Shown piece after piece: positions 34,544-44,634 of a stretch of DNA of 64,000 nt. Positions within the stretch are counted from its first letter, which is position 1. Each line of letters opens with the position of its first letter. The stretch comes from Dyadobacter sp. (GTDB lineage Bacteria; Bacteroidota; Bacteroidia; Cytophagales; Spirosomataceae), in NCBI RefSeq assembly GCF_017744695.1, contig NZ_JAGIAS010000011.1:124001-188000 (forward strand), written 5' to 3'. The notes under the pieces are model-generated. The model was not told where the DNA came from, did not search any database, and was given only the letters and a program-made list of their open reading frames with translations. The position numbers were made by a program, and so were the translations under genes.

Positions 34544-37500
34544 TCAGCGTGCTATCACCTTGACTGTTTCAATAGCCCCATCGTCATACAGGATTTTCAA
34601 TATACTCACTCCCTTACCCAGCGCCGGAAGCTGGACTGTTTCCGATTTCAGGCGGCCTGTGTCGAACACATTCCTGCCATACATATCCACCGCAGTAACA
34701 TTCCTGACACGTTTCCAATCGGTGACCGTCAGCTGTACAGGCCCGTTGGAAGGATTGGGGTACGCGACCGCCAGCTCTTTGCCGTCTATCCGGATGTTCC
34801 TGACGCTGCTGTATGCAAAAGTACCTTCCCGACCGTCCGAGCCATAGTCGATCATTTTCAGACGATAGAAGTTGTTGCCCGGCCTGGCCTGCTGATCCAG
34901 GTATGTATAAGCTCGGTTGGTCACACTTTCACCGCTTGCTTTGACCGATGCCAATGCAGCCCAGGTTTTCCCGTCGCGGCTATGCTGGATTTCAAACCGG
35001 TCGCTATTTGTTTCCGAAGAAGTTTCCCAGTTCAAACGGGCGTGATGCTCTTCCGCTACCAGCGAGAAGGATATCAATGTTACCGGCATCGGATCGTTGG
35101 CGGAAATCACAAAGTTGTTGTCCAGATAGCTAACGTCTGCCGCAATACGTCCTGTTGGGTATTGGATACCAGCGCAGTCGGCCGTGAGGCTCATGGCCCC
35201 GTCCGCGGTGCCATCACCTGGCCCGCTGCCGGAAATAACCGCCCCGCCCTCGCGGATCGCGAAGTATCCCGAAGGCATCTGGCCCGCAGTGGTACCGCCG
35301 GAAGTGGTGCCCAATACCAGCTTATGACTGCCGGCCGGGACGTTGGAGAACAAGAAGGTACCTGAGGCGCTAACCGGTACGACCGCTTGCGAAGGAGCAC
35401 CCGGTCCTGTGGTAATCAGGGTCACGTAAAGGCCCAATGTCGATCCGTTCACCGGCGAGCCGCTCACGCCGTCCTGGATGCCCGTCGGGTCGTCGAACAC
35501 CGTCCCGCCAATGTCCATTAAACAACCGGTAACCGTCAGGGTCGCTTCGCGCTGTTCCAGGATACAGACGTTATCCGGGTGTGTCACTGCTACGCGGTAT
35601 TTCGCACCGTTCTTCACCAGTCCCACGCCGGTTAGCGTAAGTGTCGCGGTCGTTGCCCCGCTGTAAATACCTCCATCGGCGATATTGGCATAGCCCGACC
35701 CGGTATCCTCCTGCCATTGGTATTTGATGGTGCCTGATACATCGGTAGCACCGGGATCACTATAATTAGGGGTCGATGCGATATAAGCAGTAGTAGAAGT
35801 CGCATTGGCAGCCACAGAGAACGAAGCGGTACCGCCGCTTTCAGCCGACTGGTTTCCGGGTGCGGTGTTAACCAGCAGACGTGTCGCCTTCTTGGCATTC
35901 TGGAAGTTGCCCGTGTAACCGCCTTGCCCCGTCACCTTGCCATTGGCATCCACCTGTACCGGCGAAACTCCCAGCACGCCGTCGGCGTCGCCGTCTGTAC
36001 CACCTGCTTCGATCGCATCGTTGCAGCCGTCGTTGTCACTATCCGGGTCCAACTGATCGGGGATTCCGTCTCCGTCCAGATCGCAGACCGAGGGAAGACT
36101 TGCGCCGAAGGCAAAATTAGCCCAGTTCTCAGCTACCGTGTAGTTGAAGCTGATATTGGTAAATACGCCGGTCATTCTCACAATGGCAAAGCCTTCCGTT
36201 CCGGTAATTTGGGTTGGCGTATTCTGGACAACACCTTGCGACCATAATATTTCTACCGGAGCTCCAAAGGTAATCCCAACAGAAATGGAAGCACTTCCAA
36301 TTGAGGAGAACACGAGTACCGGATCGGTCATCGGGCTGTCAAATGTGAGCGTATTGCTGGTAACCTGGGTGTTTCTGATCGTTGGATTGACATTCGGCAC
36401 ACCATACGAGGCAGGAAATAAGCCTATCGCATACATGCTGCTCGTAGCCCCGATGGGTTGTGAAGACTGATAAGTATACCCTATTCCGTTAATCGTGCCT
36501 GTTGCGGTGTTGCCGCTTATTGCAGGCGCGCCGGACCAGAAAAAAGTGTTCGACGAGCATTCATCCGTGTCAAGGATTCCATCATTGTCGTCATCCAGGT
36601 CACAGGCATTCCCGACCCCATCTCCGTCGGTATCCACGAATGCAGGGTTACCGAAATCGCAGGGAGTCGATATTACCGTAAGCGTTGCGTCGCGCTGCTC
36701 TGCGATACAAGCATTATCGGGGTGTGAGATCAGCACACGGTAAACGGCGCCATCTTTAACCGGACTCACGCCGGTGAGCGTAAGCGTCGCAGTGGTAGCG
36801 CCGCTGTAAATGCCTCCATTGGTTATATTGGTAAAACCCGAACCGGTATTCTCCTGCCATTGGTATTTGATCGTGCCCGACACATCAGTGGCACCAGGGT
36901 CGGTGTAGTTCGGCGTTGATCCCGTGTAGGCGGTGGTGGAAGTAGCATTGGCAGCCACGCTGAAAGAAGTGGTACCACCCGTTGCTACCGACTGGTTTTC
37001 GGGTGCTGTGTTAACCAGCAAACGCGTCGCCTTCTTGGCATTCTGGAAGTTGCTCGTATAACCGCCTTGTCCCGTTACCCTTCCGCTAGCATCCACCTGC
37101 ACCGGTGAAATGCCCAGTTTACCATCGCTGTCGCCGTCGGTACCGCCCGCTTCGATGGCATCATTGCAACCGTCATTATCACTGTCAGCATCCAGTTGAT
37201 CTGCAATGCCGTCCCCGTCGAAGTCGCATACCCTGGGAATAGTTGCCCCGAAAACAAAATTCGCGTAAAACTCGGCTACTGTGTAGTTGAAGCTGAGGCT
37301 GCTGAATGATCCCGTCATCCTTACAATCGCATATCCTTCCCTTCCGGTGATCTGGGTGGACGAATTCTGAGTAACACCTTGTGACCACAATATTTCCACC
37401 GGAGCACCGAAAGTGATCCCAACGGAAATGGAAGCGCTTCCAATGGATGCGAATACCAAAACCGGGTCTGTCATCGGACTGTCAAATGTCAACGTATTAC

Positions 37501-37948
37501 TGGTAACCTGGGTATTCTGAATCGTTGGGTTGACACTGGGCACCCCATATGAGGCCGGAAAATTACCTACTCCAAACAGACCTCCCGTGGCTCCTATTGG
37601 TTTTGAAGATTGATAAGTATAACCTATTCCGTTAATTGTACCCGTTGCGGTGTTACCGCTTATAGTTGGCTTACCCGACCAGAAAAAATCAGATGGGGCG
37701 CATTCATTCGTATCCAGTATCCCATCGTTGTCATCATCCAGGTCGCAGTCGTTCCCAACTCCGTCACCGTCTGTATCCACAAATGCGGGATCGCCCGGAT
37801 CACAGGATGTCATGATGGCCACTGCTTTCGCCGTTGCACCGGGTGTGGCTGATACCGGTGTCTTGTGCGCGACCGGAACGGTAAACGAGGACGAGAAGGC
37901 CAGGAGTACCGCCCAGCTCAATGCCGAACAAAGTAAATTTCTGCTCAT
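34544..37948 (-). CDS. Large T9SS-secreted protein with duplicated calcium-binding/lectin-like modules
   Basis: 1134 residues. Signal peptide about 1-27. Two near-identical modules of about 381 residues follow (about 49-429 and 430-808). Each opens with a thrombospondin type 3-like calcium repeat ([22 protein letters not shown]), continues with a beta-rich domain ([20 protein letters not shown]), a second aspartate-rich [22 protein letters not shown] repeat, and an Ig-like domain ([20 protein letters not shown]). Then a Cna-B/SdrD-like region about 810-915, a FnIII-like spacer starting [20 protein letters not shown] and a type A sorting domain ([15 protein letters not shown]). Likely a surface or extracellular adhesin-like protein; function unproven. 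Confidence 0.9.
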   Translation of the reverse strand: MSRNLLCSALSWAVLLAFSSSFTVPVAHKTPVSATPGATAKAVAIMTSCDPGDPAFVDTDGDGVGNDCDLDDDNDGILDTNECAPSDFFWSGKPTISGNTATGTINGIGYTYQSSKPIGATGGLFGVGNFPASYGVPSVNPTIQNTQVTSNTLTFDSPMTDPVLVFASIGSASISVGITFGAPVEILWSQGVTQNSSTQITGREGYAIVRMTGSFSSLSFNYTVAEFYANFVFGATIPRVCDFDGDGIADQLDADSDNDGCNDAIEAGGTDGDSDGKLGISPVQVDASGRVTGQGGYTSNFQNAKKATRLLVNTAPENQSVATGGTTSFSVAANATSTTAYTGSTPNYTDPGATDVSGTIKYQWQENTGSGFTNITNGGIYSGATTATLTLTGVSPVKDGAVYRVLISHPDNACIAEQRDATLTVISTPCDFGNPAFVDTDGDGVGNACDLDDDNDGILDTDECSSNTFFWSGAPAISGNTATGTINGIGYTYQSSQPIGATSSMYAIGLFPASYGVPNVNPTIRNTQVTSNTLTFDSPMTDPVLVFSSIGSASISVGITFGAPVEILWSQGVVQNTPTQITGTEGFAIVRMTGVFTNISFNYTVAENWANFAFGASLPSVCDLDGDGIPDQLDPDSDNDGCNDAIEAGGTDGDADGVLGVSPVQVDANGKVTGQGGYTGNFQNAKKATRLLVNTAPGNQSAESGGTASFSVAANATSTTAYIASTPNYSDPGATDVSGTIKYQWQEDTGSGYANIADGGIYSGATTATLTLTGVGLVKNGAKYRVAVTHPDNVCILEQREATLTVTGCLMDIGGTVFDDPTGIQDGVSGSPVNGSTLGLYVTLITTGPGAPSQAVVPVSASGTFLFSNVPAGSHKLVLGTTSGGTTAGQMPSGYFAIREGGAVISGSGPGDGTADGAMSLTADCAGIQYPTGRIAADVSYLDNNFVISANDPMPVTLISFSLVAEEHHARLNWETSSETNSDRFEIQHSRDGKTWAALASVKASGESVTNRAYTYLDQQARPGNNFYRLKMIDYGSDGREGTFAYSSVRNIRIDGKELAVAYPNPSNGPVQLTVTDWKRVRNVTAVDMYGRNVFDTGRLKSETVQLPALGKGVSILKILYDDGAIETVKVIAR
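35525..36661 (-). repeat. Tandem intragenic module, copy 2
   Basis: Second copy of the duplicated module in the T9SS protein, running from [15 protein letters not shown] to just before TVTGCLMD. Matching positions lie 1143 bp (381 codons) from those in copy 1. It is slightly shorter by about two codons. Confidence 0.8.
36662..37804 (-). repeat. Tandem intragenic module, copy 1
   Basis: First copy, running from [15 protein letters not shown]. Long stretches are identical or nearly so to copy 2 at the protein level, e.g. [14 protein letters not shown] and [16 protein letters not shown], and the DNA stays similar, which points to a fairly recent duplication. Confidence 0.8.
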
Positions 37949-38379
37949 AAAAAATGGTTTTAATAACGATAAACTACCGAAGGCATGCCGCAGAGCCAGT
38001 CGACTGCTGTTGCATGTCGAATTACAGTTATGGAGGAGGGCTGTATTTTCAAACTGAACACGTGCTTTGCTGGCAACCCATTCAGAATCATATCTCCCGG
38101 CATCACCGGGAGAAGATCATATTACTCAACGTTAGAAAAATCACTCAGCGTAATCCTTTACCATGGTCTGATATGCCCTGACCGGCGTATCAATTGCGGA
38201 TTAGCGACAAGACAAAAGTAGGACGTGTAACCGGGAGCCTCATTGCCGAAAATTTGATCATCAATTAAAAAAAAGCATGAATTATATTTAAAAAATTTAA
38301 CGACGTGTCGAATAACTACTATCATTGATTTTCCCTATAATTGTCACCAGTTTCCGGCGACAGCTATTTCTTTTCACAC
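37949..38379. other. Divergent intergenic region with a repeated hairpin
   Basis: About 430 bp between the T9SS gene (minus) and the response regulator (plus). It contains the hairpin copy at 38093-38115 and an AT-rich stretch at 38260-38330 that is the likely promoter zone of the regulator. The short ORFs here look random. No TAnnTTTG box is convincing. Confidence 0.45.
38093..38115. repeat. Second copy of the terminator hairpin, upstream of the T9SS gene
   Basis: TCTCCCGGCATCACCGGGAG and three more bases are identical to 34515-34537. The stem is 8 bp here (TCTCCCGG / CCGGGAGA) and there is no T run on either strand, so it is unlikely to terminate transcription. It lies about 145 nt upstream of the T9SS start. 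Confidence 0.7.
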
Positions 38380-39012
38380 ATGAGTATTCAGATCATCATC
38401 GCAGAAGATCATCCGCTGATTCTGGCGGGAATTCAATTTCTATTGATGGCACACAAACCCGAGGCGGTAATTACCTGCACCAGCGATTTCAACAAGACCA
38501 TCGCGATGCTCGAAAAGCGAAGATTTGATTTACTGATCATGGATATCAATTTGCCCGGTGGCGATAAGGTTACCATGGTGCATTCCGTCAGGCTCCGGCA
38601 GCCTGATCTCCCGATCCTGGTTTGTTCCAGCTACGATGAGCAGCTTTATGCGGTGCCGTTCTTAAAGGCGGGGGCAAATGGCTACATCTCCAAAACCGCT
38701 ATCAACGACGATTTTACCAAAGCCGTAGACCATGTCCTGAGCGGCCGCACTTACGCAAGCCCGGAGGTAATGCAGCAGGCATTTGCCAAATTGCTGGGCA
38801 CCAAAGAGACACGGGAAAATGTGGCCGAGAAACTGTCGGAGCGGGAACTGGATGTCGCGCAGCTGCTGGTGAAAGGGCAATCCACCAAGAACATCAGTGA
38901 GCAACTGAGCCTTTCATCTTCTTCGATCAGCATTTACAAATCCAAGATTTTTGAAAAGCTCGGCGTAAACAATGTGATCGAGCTGACCAAGTATTTTCAG
39001 GTTAATGAGTAG
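38380..39012 (+). CDS. NarL/FixJ family response regulator
   Basis: Receiver domain about 1-120 with phospho-acceptor Asp55 in LLIMDINLPGGDK and the acidic pair in IIIAEDHPL, then a LuxR-type helix-turn-helix about 145-205 (LSERELDVAQLLVKGQSTKNISEQLSLSSSSISIYKSKIFEKLGV). The track starts at 38341, but the ATG at 38380 (MSIQIIIAEDHP) matches the family and gives 210 residues. It overlaps the downstream kinase gene by 8 bp, marking the pair as a two-component system. Confidence 0.92.
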   Translation: MSIQIIIAEDHPLILAGIQFLLMAHKPEAVITCTSDFNKTIAMLEKRRFDLLIMDINLPGGDKVTMVHSVRLRQPDLPILVCSSYDEQLYAVPFLKAGANGYISKTAINDDFTKAVDHVLSGRTYASPEVMQQAFAKLLGTKETRENVAEKLSERELDVAQLLVKGQSTKNISEQLSLSSSSISIYKSKIFEKLGVNNVIELTKYFQVNE

Positions 39013-42000
39013 AGCGCCATTGAAATGGTCATGTAGTTTTAAAAGTGTACTGGCATTCATATGGTCGGCTCTGTGGCTTTTTGCGCCCGCACGTGCAATT
39101 GCCCAGCAGGCGCCCGAAGGATATTGGTTGCAGCAATTTACCGACGAAAACGGCCTTCCCCAGAACAGCGTCAAAGCAATAGCGCAGGATCGGAATGGCT
39201 TTATCTGGCTCACCACGGAGGCCGGTCTCGTGCGTTTCGACGGGCGCCGCTTTATGGTTTTCGACAAATCCGTGATCCCCATTTCAAACAACCGGTTCCG
39301 GGGGTTTGTCCCTTCTCCGGCGACGGGTGCCGAGCATTGGCCGGAGTTCTACGCATTGTCGGAAAAGAACGAATACGTGGGTATCCTGGCCAACGGGCAG
39401 GTGTCGGTAGACAGCTCTTTTTACAGGCTCTACAAGAAGGCTCACCCGATAGCGCATGACGCGGTCAGGTACAACAGTGTACTCGCGAGCATGCCCGCTC
39501 TGCACGACGTCGACCCGGATTCGGAACCCTACTTCGCAGCCTCCGACCAAGGTATTTCGTACATTTGGCGTAACCCGGCGATCACCCGTTATCGGAACGG
39601 CAAGCCCATTTTAGTATCGACAGGTCCTTTCAGGAACTTCCTGCTCGTCGGCCGGGACCCCTACGCGGTCGATTTGAAAGGGGACCTCCTATCGATCAGC
39701 TCCGCGACCCGCGACGTCGTCATCGATGGTGATATTCTCCGTAACAGCCAGTTTTCCCCCGACAAAAACAACTACCGGCTGTTATGGAATAACATCTCGC
39801 GCCAGGCCTTTCTATACCTGGACAACTCCCTTTACCTCGCCAAGTCATCCGCTCCCGGAAGGCTCACTACGCAATTGATCCTGCGAAATTTTGATCTCGA
39901 TAAATTCAAAATTCACTCGCTATACTTCGACGAAAGCAGTGGCATCGTATTCCTCGGCAGCACAACGAACGGCCTGTTTCAACTCAGAAAGCAGGATTTC
40001 CATCCCAACAAACTCGCTGCCGACAATGCGGATAACGTATACTATGCACAGGTTGCCGGCCCGGGACTATCGGTACTTACCTCCCAGGGGTATTCCTTCA
40101 TTGCTCAACCCGGTACCGTAAAGGCGACAGTCCTGCGGCAGGCCCCTTTCCTGGAAAAAACAGGAAGCAGGTTTTACATGAGTCGCTGCCAGGATGGCTC
40201 TTTCTGGCTTCAATTTGCATTTGATCTATACAAAATGGACCCCAGCGGACAAAAAGTCCTGGCACATGTCAGGCTGCCTGAAAAAGCGAAGTCGCTCAGT
40301 ATGGAGTCGGGCGGAAGGCTGTGGGTGGGCTGTGAAACCAATGCGGTGTTTTCGGTTGAAGAGGTTAACGGGCAATTTATACCAAAGCTCAGGTTCAGGC
40401 TGAGCATGAACGAATACGCGATCATCGGCAGAGAAAGCGATGAATCCATGCTCCTGGCTACCGAAGGCAACACCTATCGGCTGAATACCCGAACAGGTAT
40501 TTTGAAAATCGTCAGAGCGCTGAAAGACATGACTGTACGGAGCTCCTACACCACACAGGAAGGCACCTGGATTATGACTTATGGAAACGGGATGTTGCTT
40601 TTGAATGGTGAAAATGCGGTCAAATTCCCGGTTGACGACGACCGTTTTCTCGCAACGGCACATTGCATCGTCGAGGATAAAAAAGGCTTTTTCTGGATCA
40701 CCACCAACCGGGGGCTTTTCCAGGTTGCCAAAAAACAGCTGGTCGACTACGCCACCCGTAAAAGGAGCCTGGTTTACTACCTGTTCTACGACAAAAGTAA
40801 CGGCTTCGGGAGTAACGAGTTCAATGGGGGCTGCTACCCTTGCGCCGTTACCCTTGCCAATGGGATCGTTTCACTCCCGTCGATCAACGGGCTGGTTTGG
40901 TTTAAACCCGAAACCGTCAAAGCCGCACTACCCGACCGCGGAATTTTCATCAGCTCGGCACTGGAAGATGGCAAAGCAATGCCGGCCGCGGATACACTCG
41001 AAATGTCGCAAGGGTTCGAACAGTTGCGGCTGGAAATTACGACGCCCTATCTGGGTAACCCCAAAAATATCCGAATCTATTACTCCCTCTCGGGCCCGGG
41101 CAGAGCGGACGGCTGGATGCCTGTCAATCCCGACTTTGTCATATCATTACCCGGCCTCGGGTACGGGGATTATGTACTGAGGATCAGGAAAGTTACCGGT
41201 TTCGGGGCATATGATTACACCTACAAGACCGTGCACCTGCGGGTTCCGCGCGCATGGTACGAAACCTGGTGGTTCCGGTTCCTGGCCGGGGTAGCGCTTC
41301 TGGCCCTGTTTATCGTATCGGTCAGGTCCCGGTCGGCATACCATATCAAAAAAGAACGTGAAGCCAACCTGATCCGGCATTACCGGGTGATCAGCCAGAT
41401 TATAGCGGCAGTGAACCATGACATCCAGACGCCGCTGCTTTACATTGGTTTTTCACTCAAACAGTTTAATACGTATTTCCACAGGCAACCCGCTGTCGAT
41501 CCGCTCATGGTCCGGCTCAGCGACGAAACGCTCGATACGTCCCAGCGATTGAATACGCTCACCCGGAGTATCCTGGACTATATCAAACTGCAAAGTAAAT
41601 CGCCCTCGGACCGCTGGGAAATCGCGCCGGTCAATGTAGCCGATCTCGTCGCTGTTACCTCACAGTTATTTGCGGGTATTGCCGCACACCGGGAAGTGGA
41701 AATCAAAACCGTGATCGACCCAAAGCTCACGTTCAATAGCGACCCGAACCTGCTTTCCATCATTATTCATAACCTGATCGACAATGCATTGAAAGTCGCA
41801 CAATCTGCGATCACGATATCAGCCGGCGAAGGCGCGGTAAGGCAAATCACCATTGAGGATGATGGAGGCGGCATGCCGTCGGAGCTGGTCGAATGGCTTA
41901 ACCAAAGATACCCATCCTACGAAGACTGGCTGCGCGCCTCCCAAAACCCCGGCCAAAAAGGGATCGGCCTCGTGATTGTCAAGGACCTTTGCGTGCTGCT

Positions 42001-42082
42001 GGGCATTCAAATCAATGCGCACGTCGTGGATGAAAAGAAGACTTCTATCTCTCTGAATTTCGGGAATGCCGTTCCGGGTTAA
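39005..42082 (+). CDS. Sensor histidine kinase with periplasmic beta-propeller
   Basis: 1025 residues. Signal/anchor segment about 16-34; two-component-regulator propeller repeats about 40-640 (GLPQNSVKAIAQDRNGFIWLTTEAGLVRFDGRRF is the clearest blade); Y_Y_Y domain about 680-745; one membrane helix about 757-777 (WWFRFLAGVALLALFIVSV); HisKA-like segment with His803 in AVNHDIQTPLLYIGFSL; HATPase with NLIDNALKVA (about 925) and GIGLVIVKDL (about 986). There is no receiver or AraC domain of the hybrid Bacteroides type; the regulator is the separate gene overlapping upstream. The ligand is unknown; glycan breakdown products are typical for propeller sensors. Confidence 0.92.
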   Translation: MSRAPLKWSCSFKSVLAFIWSALWLFAPARAIAQQAPEGYWLQQFTDENGLPQNSVKAIAQDRNGFIWLTTEAGLVRFDGRRFMVFDKSVIPISNNRFRGFVPSPATGAEHWPEFYALSEKNEYVGILANGQVSVDSSFYRLYKKAHPIAHDAVRYNSVLASMPALHDVDPDSEPYFAASDQGISYIWRNPAITRYRNGKPILVSTGPFRNFLLVGRDPYAVDLKGDLLSISSATRDVVIDGDILRNSQFSPDKNNYRLLWNNISRQAFLYLDNSLYLAKSSAPGRLTTQLILRNFDLDKFKIHSLYFDESSGIVFLGSTTNGLFQLRKQDFHPNKLAADNADNVYYAQVAGPGLSVLTSQGYSFIAQPGTVKATVLRQAPFLEKTGSRFYMSRCQDGSFWLQFAFDLYKMDPSGQKVLAHVRLPEKAKSLSMESGGRLWVGCETNAVFSVEEVNGQFIPKLRFRLSMNEYAIIGRESDESMLLATEGNTYRLNTRTGILKIVRALKDMTVRSSYTTQEGTWIMTYGNGMLLLNGENAVKFPVDDDRFLATAHCIVEDKKGFFWITTNRGLFQVAKKQLVDYATRKRSLVYYLFYDKSNGFGSNEFNGGCYPCAVTLANGIVSLPSINGLVWFKPETVKAALPDRGIFISSALEDGKAMPAADTLEMSQGFEQLRLEITTPYLGNPKNIRIYYSLSGPGRADGWMPVNPDFVISLPGLGYGDYVLRIRKVTGFGAYDYTYKTVHLRVPRAWYETWWFRFLAGVALLALFIVSVRSRSAYHIKKEREANLIRHYRVISQIIAAVNHDIQTPLLYIGFSLKQFNTYFHRQPAVDPLMVRLSDETLDTSQRLNTLTRSILDYIKLQSKSPSDRWEIAPVNVADLVAVTSQLFAGIAAHREVEIKTVIDPKLTFNSDPNLLSIIIHNLIDNALKVAQSAITISAGEGAVRQITIEDDGGGMPSELVEWLNQRYPSYEDWLRASQNPGQKGIGLVIVKDLCVLLGIQINAHVVDEKKTSISLNFGNAVPG

Positions 42083-42103
42083 TCAGCATGGACTAACCCG
42101 GAA
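42072..42103 (+). terminator. Terminator at the end of the propeller kinase gene
   Basis: Perfect 10-bp stem TTCCGGGTTA / TAACCCGGAA with a 12-nt loop, followed by GTTTTA. The left arm contains the stop codon of the kinase gene. The ABC permease gene converges from the other side. Confidence 0.65.
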
Positions 42104-42134
42104 GTTTTACCCGTGGTATCCGAAAGCTGAACCG

Positions 42135-42911
42135 TCATCCCCTTTCCGGCCGGTGTTTGATATCATAGTACGCAATGCCTACTGACAGCACCAGCGCAGT
42201 AATAGAACTGATCGTAAGCACCACGAGTTGTTGCGGCTCCTTATCGAAATCAATGAAAAACATAAACGCTGAATACACGTAGGGATAGTAGATGATTTTA
42301 TCCCAATCCATTAATACGATGCCGGTGATCCACAGGCCCAGCCCAAGGCCGAGAGGAATCACAAAGTTGCGAAAACGCAGGCTGAGCCAATATTGGATAA
42401 CCGAGACGGCCAGACACCCCAGATAGACCCGGCAAGTTATCAGCAGCAGACTGTCCCAAGCGATGTTTCCGGCTGTTAACCGGTACGCCGGATTAAGGCT
42501 GTGCACCAGCAACCCGGCCAATATGATAAACACGTCAAAACAAAAAATATAGACCGGCACCAACACCTGGATCACCACCAACTTCGAAAAGAAAATGTCG
42601 GTAAACGATCGGGGCGAAGCATACACCTGCTTCCAGGTATTGTTGCGAAACTCGATCTGGACAATGAGGTTTGTGATCAGTATGACATACATCGGCAGGA
42701 TCACCGCGGCCACATTTTTCCAATTGACCCGAAAGAATGTCAGCCAGGGGGTCTGTTCTAATTTGGGAAGCATTATATCGGGCCTTTCCAGCAGTATAAC
42801 CACATGAATAGCCGGTATAAAAAGCGCAGCCAGGATCGTCAGCCACAAGGCAAAACTTCCTTTCGTTTTCATAAATTCTGCTGCCGTGTTGGCAAAAAAT
42901 CTCGTTTTCAT
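42135..42911 (-). CDS. ABC-2 type transporter permease
   Basis: 258 residues, six predicted membrane helices (LWLTILAALFIPAIHVVILL, NVAAVILPMYVILITNLIVQIEF, VLVPVYIFCFDVFIILAGLLV, SLLLITCRVYLGCLAVSVIQYW, FVIPLGLGLGLWITGIVLM, VVLTISSITALVLSVGIAYY). It resembles the permeases of lantibiotic-immunity-type ABC exporters. It begins 3 bp after its ATPase gene. Substrate unknown. Confidence 0.85.
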   Translation of the reverse strand: MKTRFFANTAAEFMKTKGSFALWLTILAALFIPAIHVVILLERPDIMLPKLEQTPWLTFFRVNWKNVAAVILPMYVILITNLIVQIEFRNNTWKQVYASPRSFTDIFFSKLVVIQVLVPVYIFCFDVFIILAGLLVHSLNPAYRLTAGNIAWDSLLLITCRVYLGCLAVSVIQYWLSLRFRNFVIPLGLGLGLWITGIVLMDWDKIIYYPYVYSAFMFFIDFDKEPQQLVVLTISSITALVLSVGIAYYDIKHRPERG

Positions 42912-42914
42912 GGG

Positions 42915-43826
42915 TTATGCTGAAATAATTTGTAAGAAGAGTCCTTCAAGGTCATTGCCCACGGCACACAACCGGCTCACGCGTACGCCCCCGCCTACGA
43001 GCATGTGATTGATCGATGCGGCCTCATCAGGTTCCGCATGTGCGACATGCACGGTAAAGCCGCTTTGGGCAAAAACCGTAAACCGGCCGGAGAGGATTTG
43101 TTCAGCCCTGGCAACGTCGTCCACTTCGATCTCCAGCAACGCGTGCCGGTGCTGCAAACTTTGTAATTCGGCCAAGGTGCCCTGAAAAAGCAATTTCCCC
43201 TGGTGAATAATGCATACATGGGTCGCGAGTTTCTCCACTTCCGCCAGCAAATGGCTCGAAACCAGCACCGTCTTTCCCTGATGCCGGTTCAGATCACGGA
43301 TCAGTTCGCGGATCTCGATGATCCCGTTAGGGTCCAGCCCGTTGGTTGGCTCGTCCATAATCAGCAGTTCCGGATCGTGCAGCAAGGCGATCGCAATCGC
43401 AAGCCGTTGTTTCATGCCCAGTGAGTAAGCTTTTGTCTTTTTGGCAGCCGCATCAGAGAGCCCCGTCACTTGCAATACCTCCCCAACCCTGCTCGCCGGG
43501 CATTCGTAGGCCCGCCTGAACACTTCAAGGTTTTCCCGGCCGGTCAAATGCAGGTAGAGGGACGGTTGCTCGATCAGCGAACCGATGCGCTTTAAAATGT
43601 CGATCCGGCTGCCGGGCATCGGATTGCCAAAAAGCCGGATCCCGGAGTTTTCGCTGCGCAGCAGTCCCAGCAGAAGGCGCAAAGTGGTCGTTTTCCCGGC
43701 ACCATTAGGGCCCAGGAAGCCATATATGCTGCCTTGCGGTACATGCAGGTTAATGTCGTGCAGGATTCGTTCGCCTTTTTGAAAGCCGTAATCCAGATGG
43801 TCGGTTTCGATAACCGCTTGTTTCAT
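42915..43826 (-). CDS. ABC transporter ATP-binding protein
   Basis: Energises the permease downstream. From the ATG at 43826 (MKQAVIETDHLDYGF) it has 303 residues; the track start at 43877 adds 17. Walker A GFLGPNGAGKTTTLRLLLG (about 36-54), Q-loop region, signature YSLGMKQRLAIAIALLHDP, Walker B LLIMDEPTNGLDPNG and H-loop VLVSSHLLAEV are all intact. A C-terminal DUF4162-like extension follows. Located just after a LytS/LytTR pair on the same strand, 130 bp away, which may control it. Confidence 0.93.
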   Translation of the reverse strand: MKQAVIETDHLDYGFQKGERILHDINLHVPQGSIYGFLGPNGAGKTTTLRLLLGLLRSENSGIRLFGNPMPGSRIDILKRIGSLIEQPSLYLHLTGRENLEVFRRAYECPASRVGEVLQVTGLSDAAAKKTKAYSLGMKQRLAIAIALLHDPELLIMDEPTNGLDPNGIIEIRELIRDLNRHQGKTVLVSSHLLAEVEKLATHVCIIHQGKLLFQGTLAELQSLQHRHALLEIEVDDVARAEQILSGRFTVFAQSGFTVHVAHAEPDEAASINHMLVGGGVRVSRLCAVGNDLEGLFLQIISA

Positions 43827-43956
43827 TTCCGTTGATTCTTTTGGTGGTGTATCAAAGAAATGCGGCTCTTTTCGCAAGCGGAAATAAAATCACCAACAGG
43901 CCTTTTTTGCCTCCGAACGCTTCGAAATAAACGACTAAAAAATGCGGCCTGAAACG

Positions 43957-44634
43957 TCAGCCGATGCGGCGCAACAAATCTTCGCGAAACATTTCCCCGA
44001 CAGGGACTTTCTTTTCACCTATATATATGATGTTTCGCTCGATCGCGTTGATTTTGTTCAGGGCGACGATAAAAGACCTATGCACACGTACAAAATCCTT
44101 TACCGGCAGCTTCTCCTGGAATGCCGTAAGTGTTGTAAGCGTATCGATCACCTGAGCCCGGGTATGCACCGCCACATAGTCCTTTTTGCCTTCGAGCATC
44201 AGGATATCGCCCAGGTCCACGCGGATCATCCGGTGCGACGACCTCACGAAAAGATACTCCGGGCCACTGGCCATTCGCGGCGCAAGCAGGGACTGCGCTT
44301 TTTGTACCGCCTTCAGAAAGCGTTCGAAGGAAAACGGTTTGACCAGGTAATCGACCACCCCGGCCTCGAACCCGGCGAGTGCGAACTGCGGATAGGCCGT
44401 TGTCAGCACGGCCAGCGGCGGATTGGGGATCGCCGACAGAAAATCCATCCCGTTCACCTGAGGCATATTAATATCCAGTAAAAGCAGGTCACATCCCCCC
44501 TGGTTCAGCATAGGCAATGCTTCTAATGGAGATGAAAACGTGGCGACGAGTTCCAGGAAAGGACATTTGGAAACGTAGTTTTCGATAATTTCCAATGCAA
44601 GGAATTCGTCGTCGATGGCAATACACTTAATCAT
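43957..44634 (-). CDS. LytTR family response regulator
   Basis: 225 residues: receiver domain about 1-120 with Asp54 in LLLLDINMPQVNGMDFL, and a LytTR DNA-binding domain about 135-225 (YLFVRSSHRMIRVDLGDILMLEGKKDYVAVHT, FVRVHRSFIVALNKINAI). Overlaps the kinase gene by 8 bp. Typical of the two-gene systems in which the kinase is of the LytS/YpdA type. Confidence 0.95.
   Translation of the reverse strand: MIKCIAIDDEFLALEIIENYVSKCPFLELVATFSSPLEALPMLNQGGCDLLLLDINMPQVNGMDFLSAIPNPPLAVLTTAYPQFALAGFEAGVVDYLVKPFSFERFLKAVQKAQSLLAPRMASGPEYLFVRSSHRMIRVDLGDILMLEGKKDYVAVHTRAQVIDTLTTLTAFQEKLPVKDFVRVHRSFIVALNKINAIERNIIYIGEKKVPVGEMFREDLLRRIG

Noticed and set aside
35525-37804. Possible CRISPR or satellite array
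   Set aside because: The repeated DNA is two long in-frame coding modules, not short repeats with spacers. No CRISPR array or cas gene was seen anywhere.
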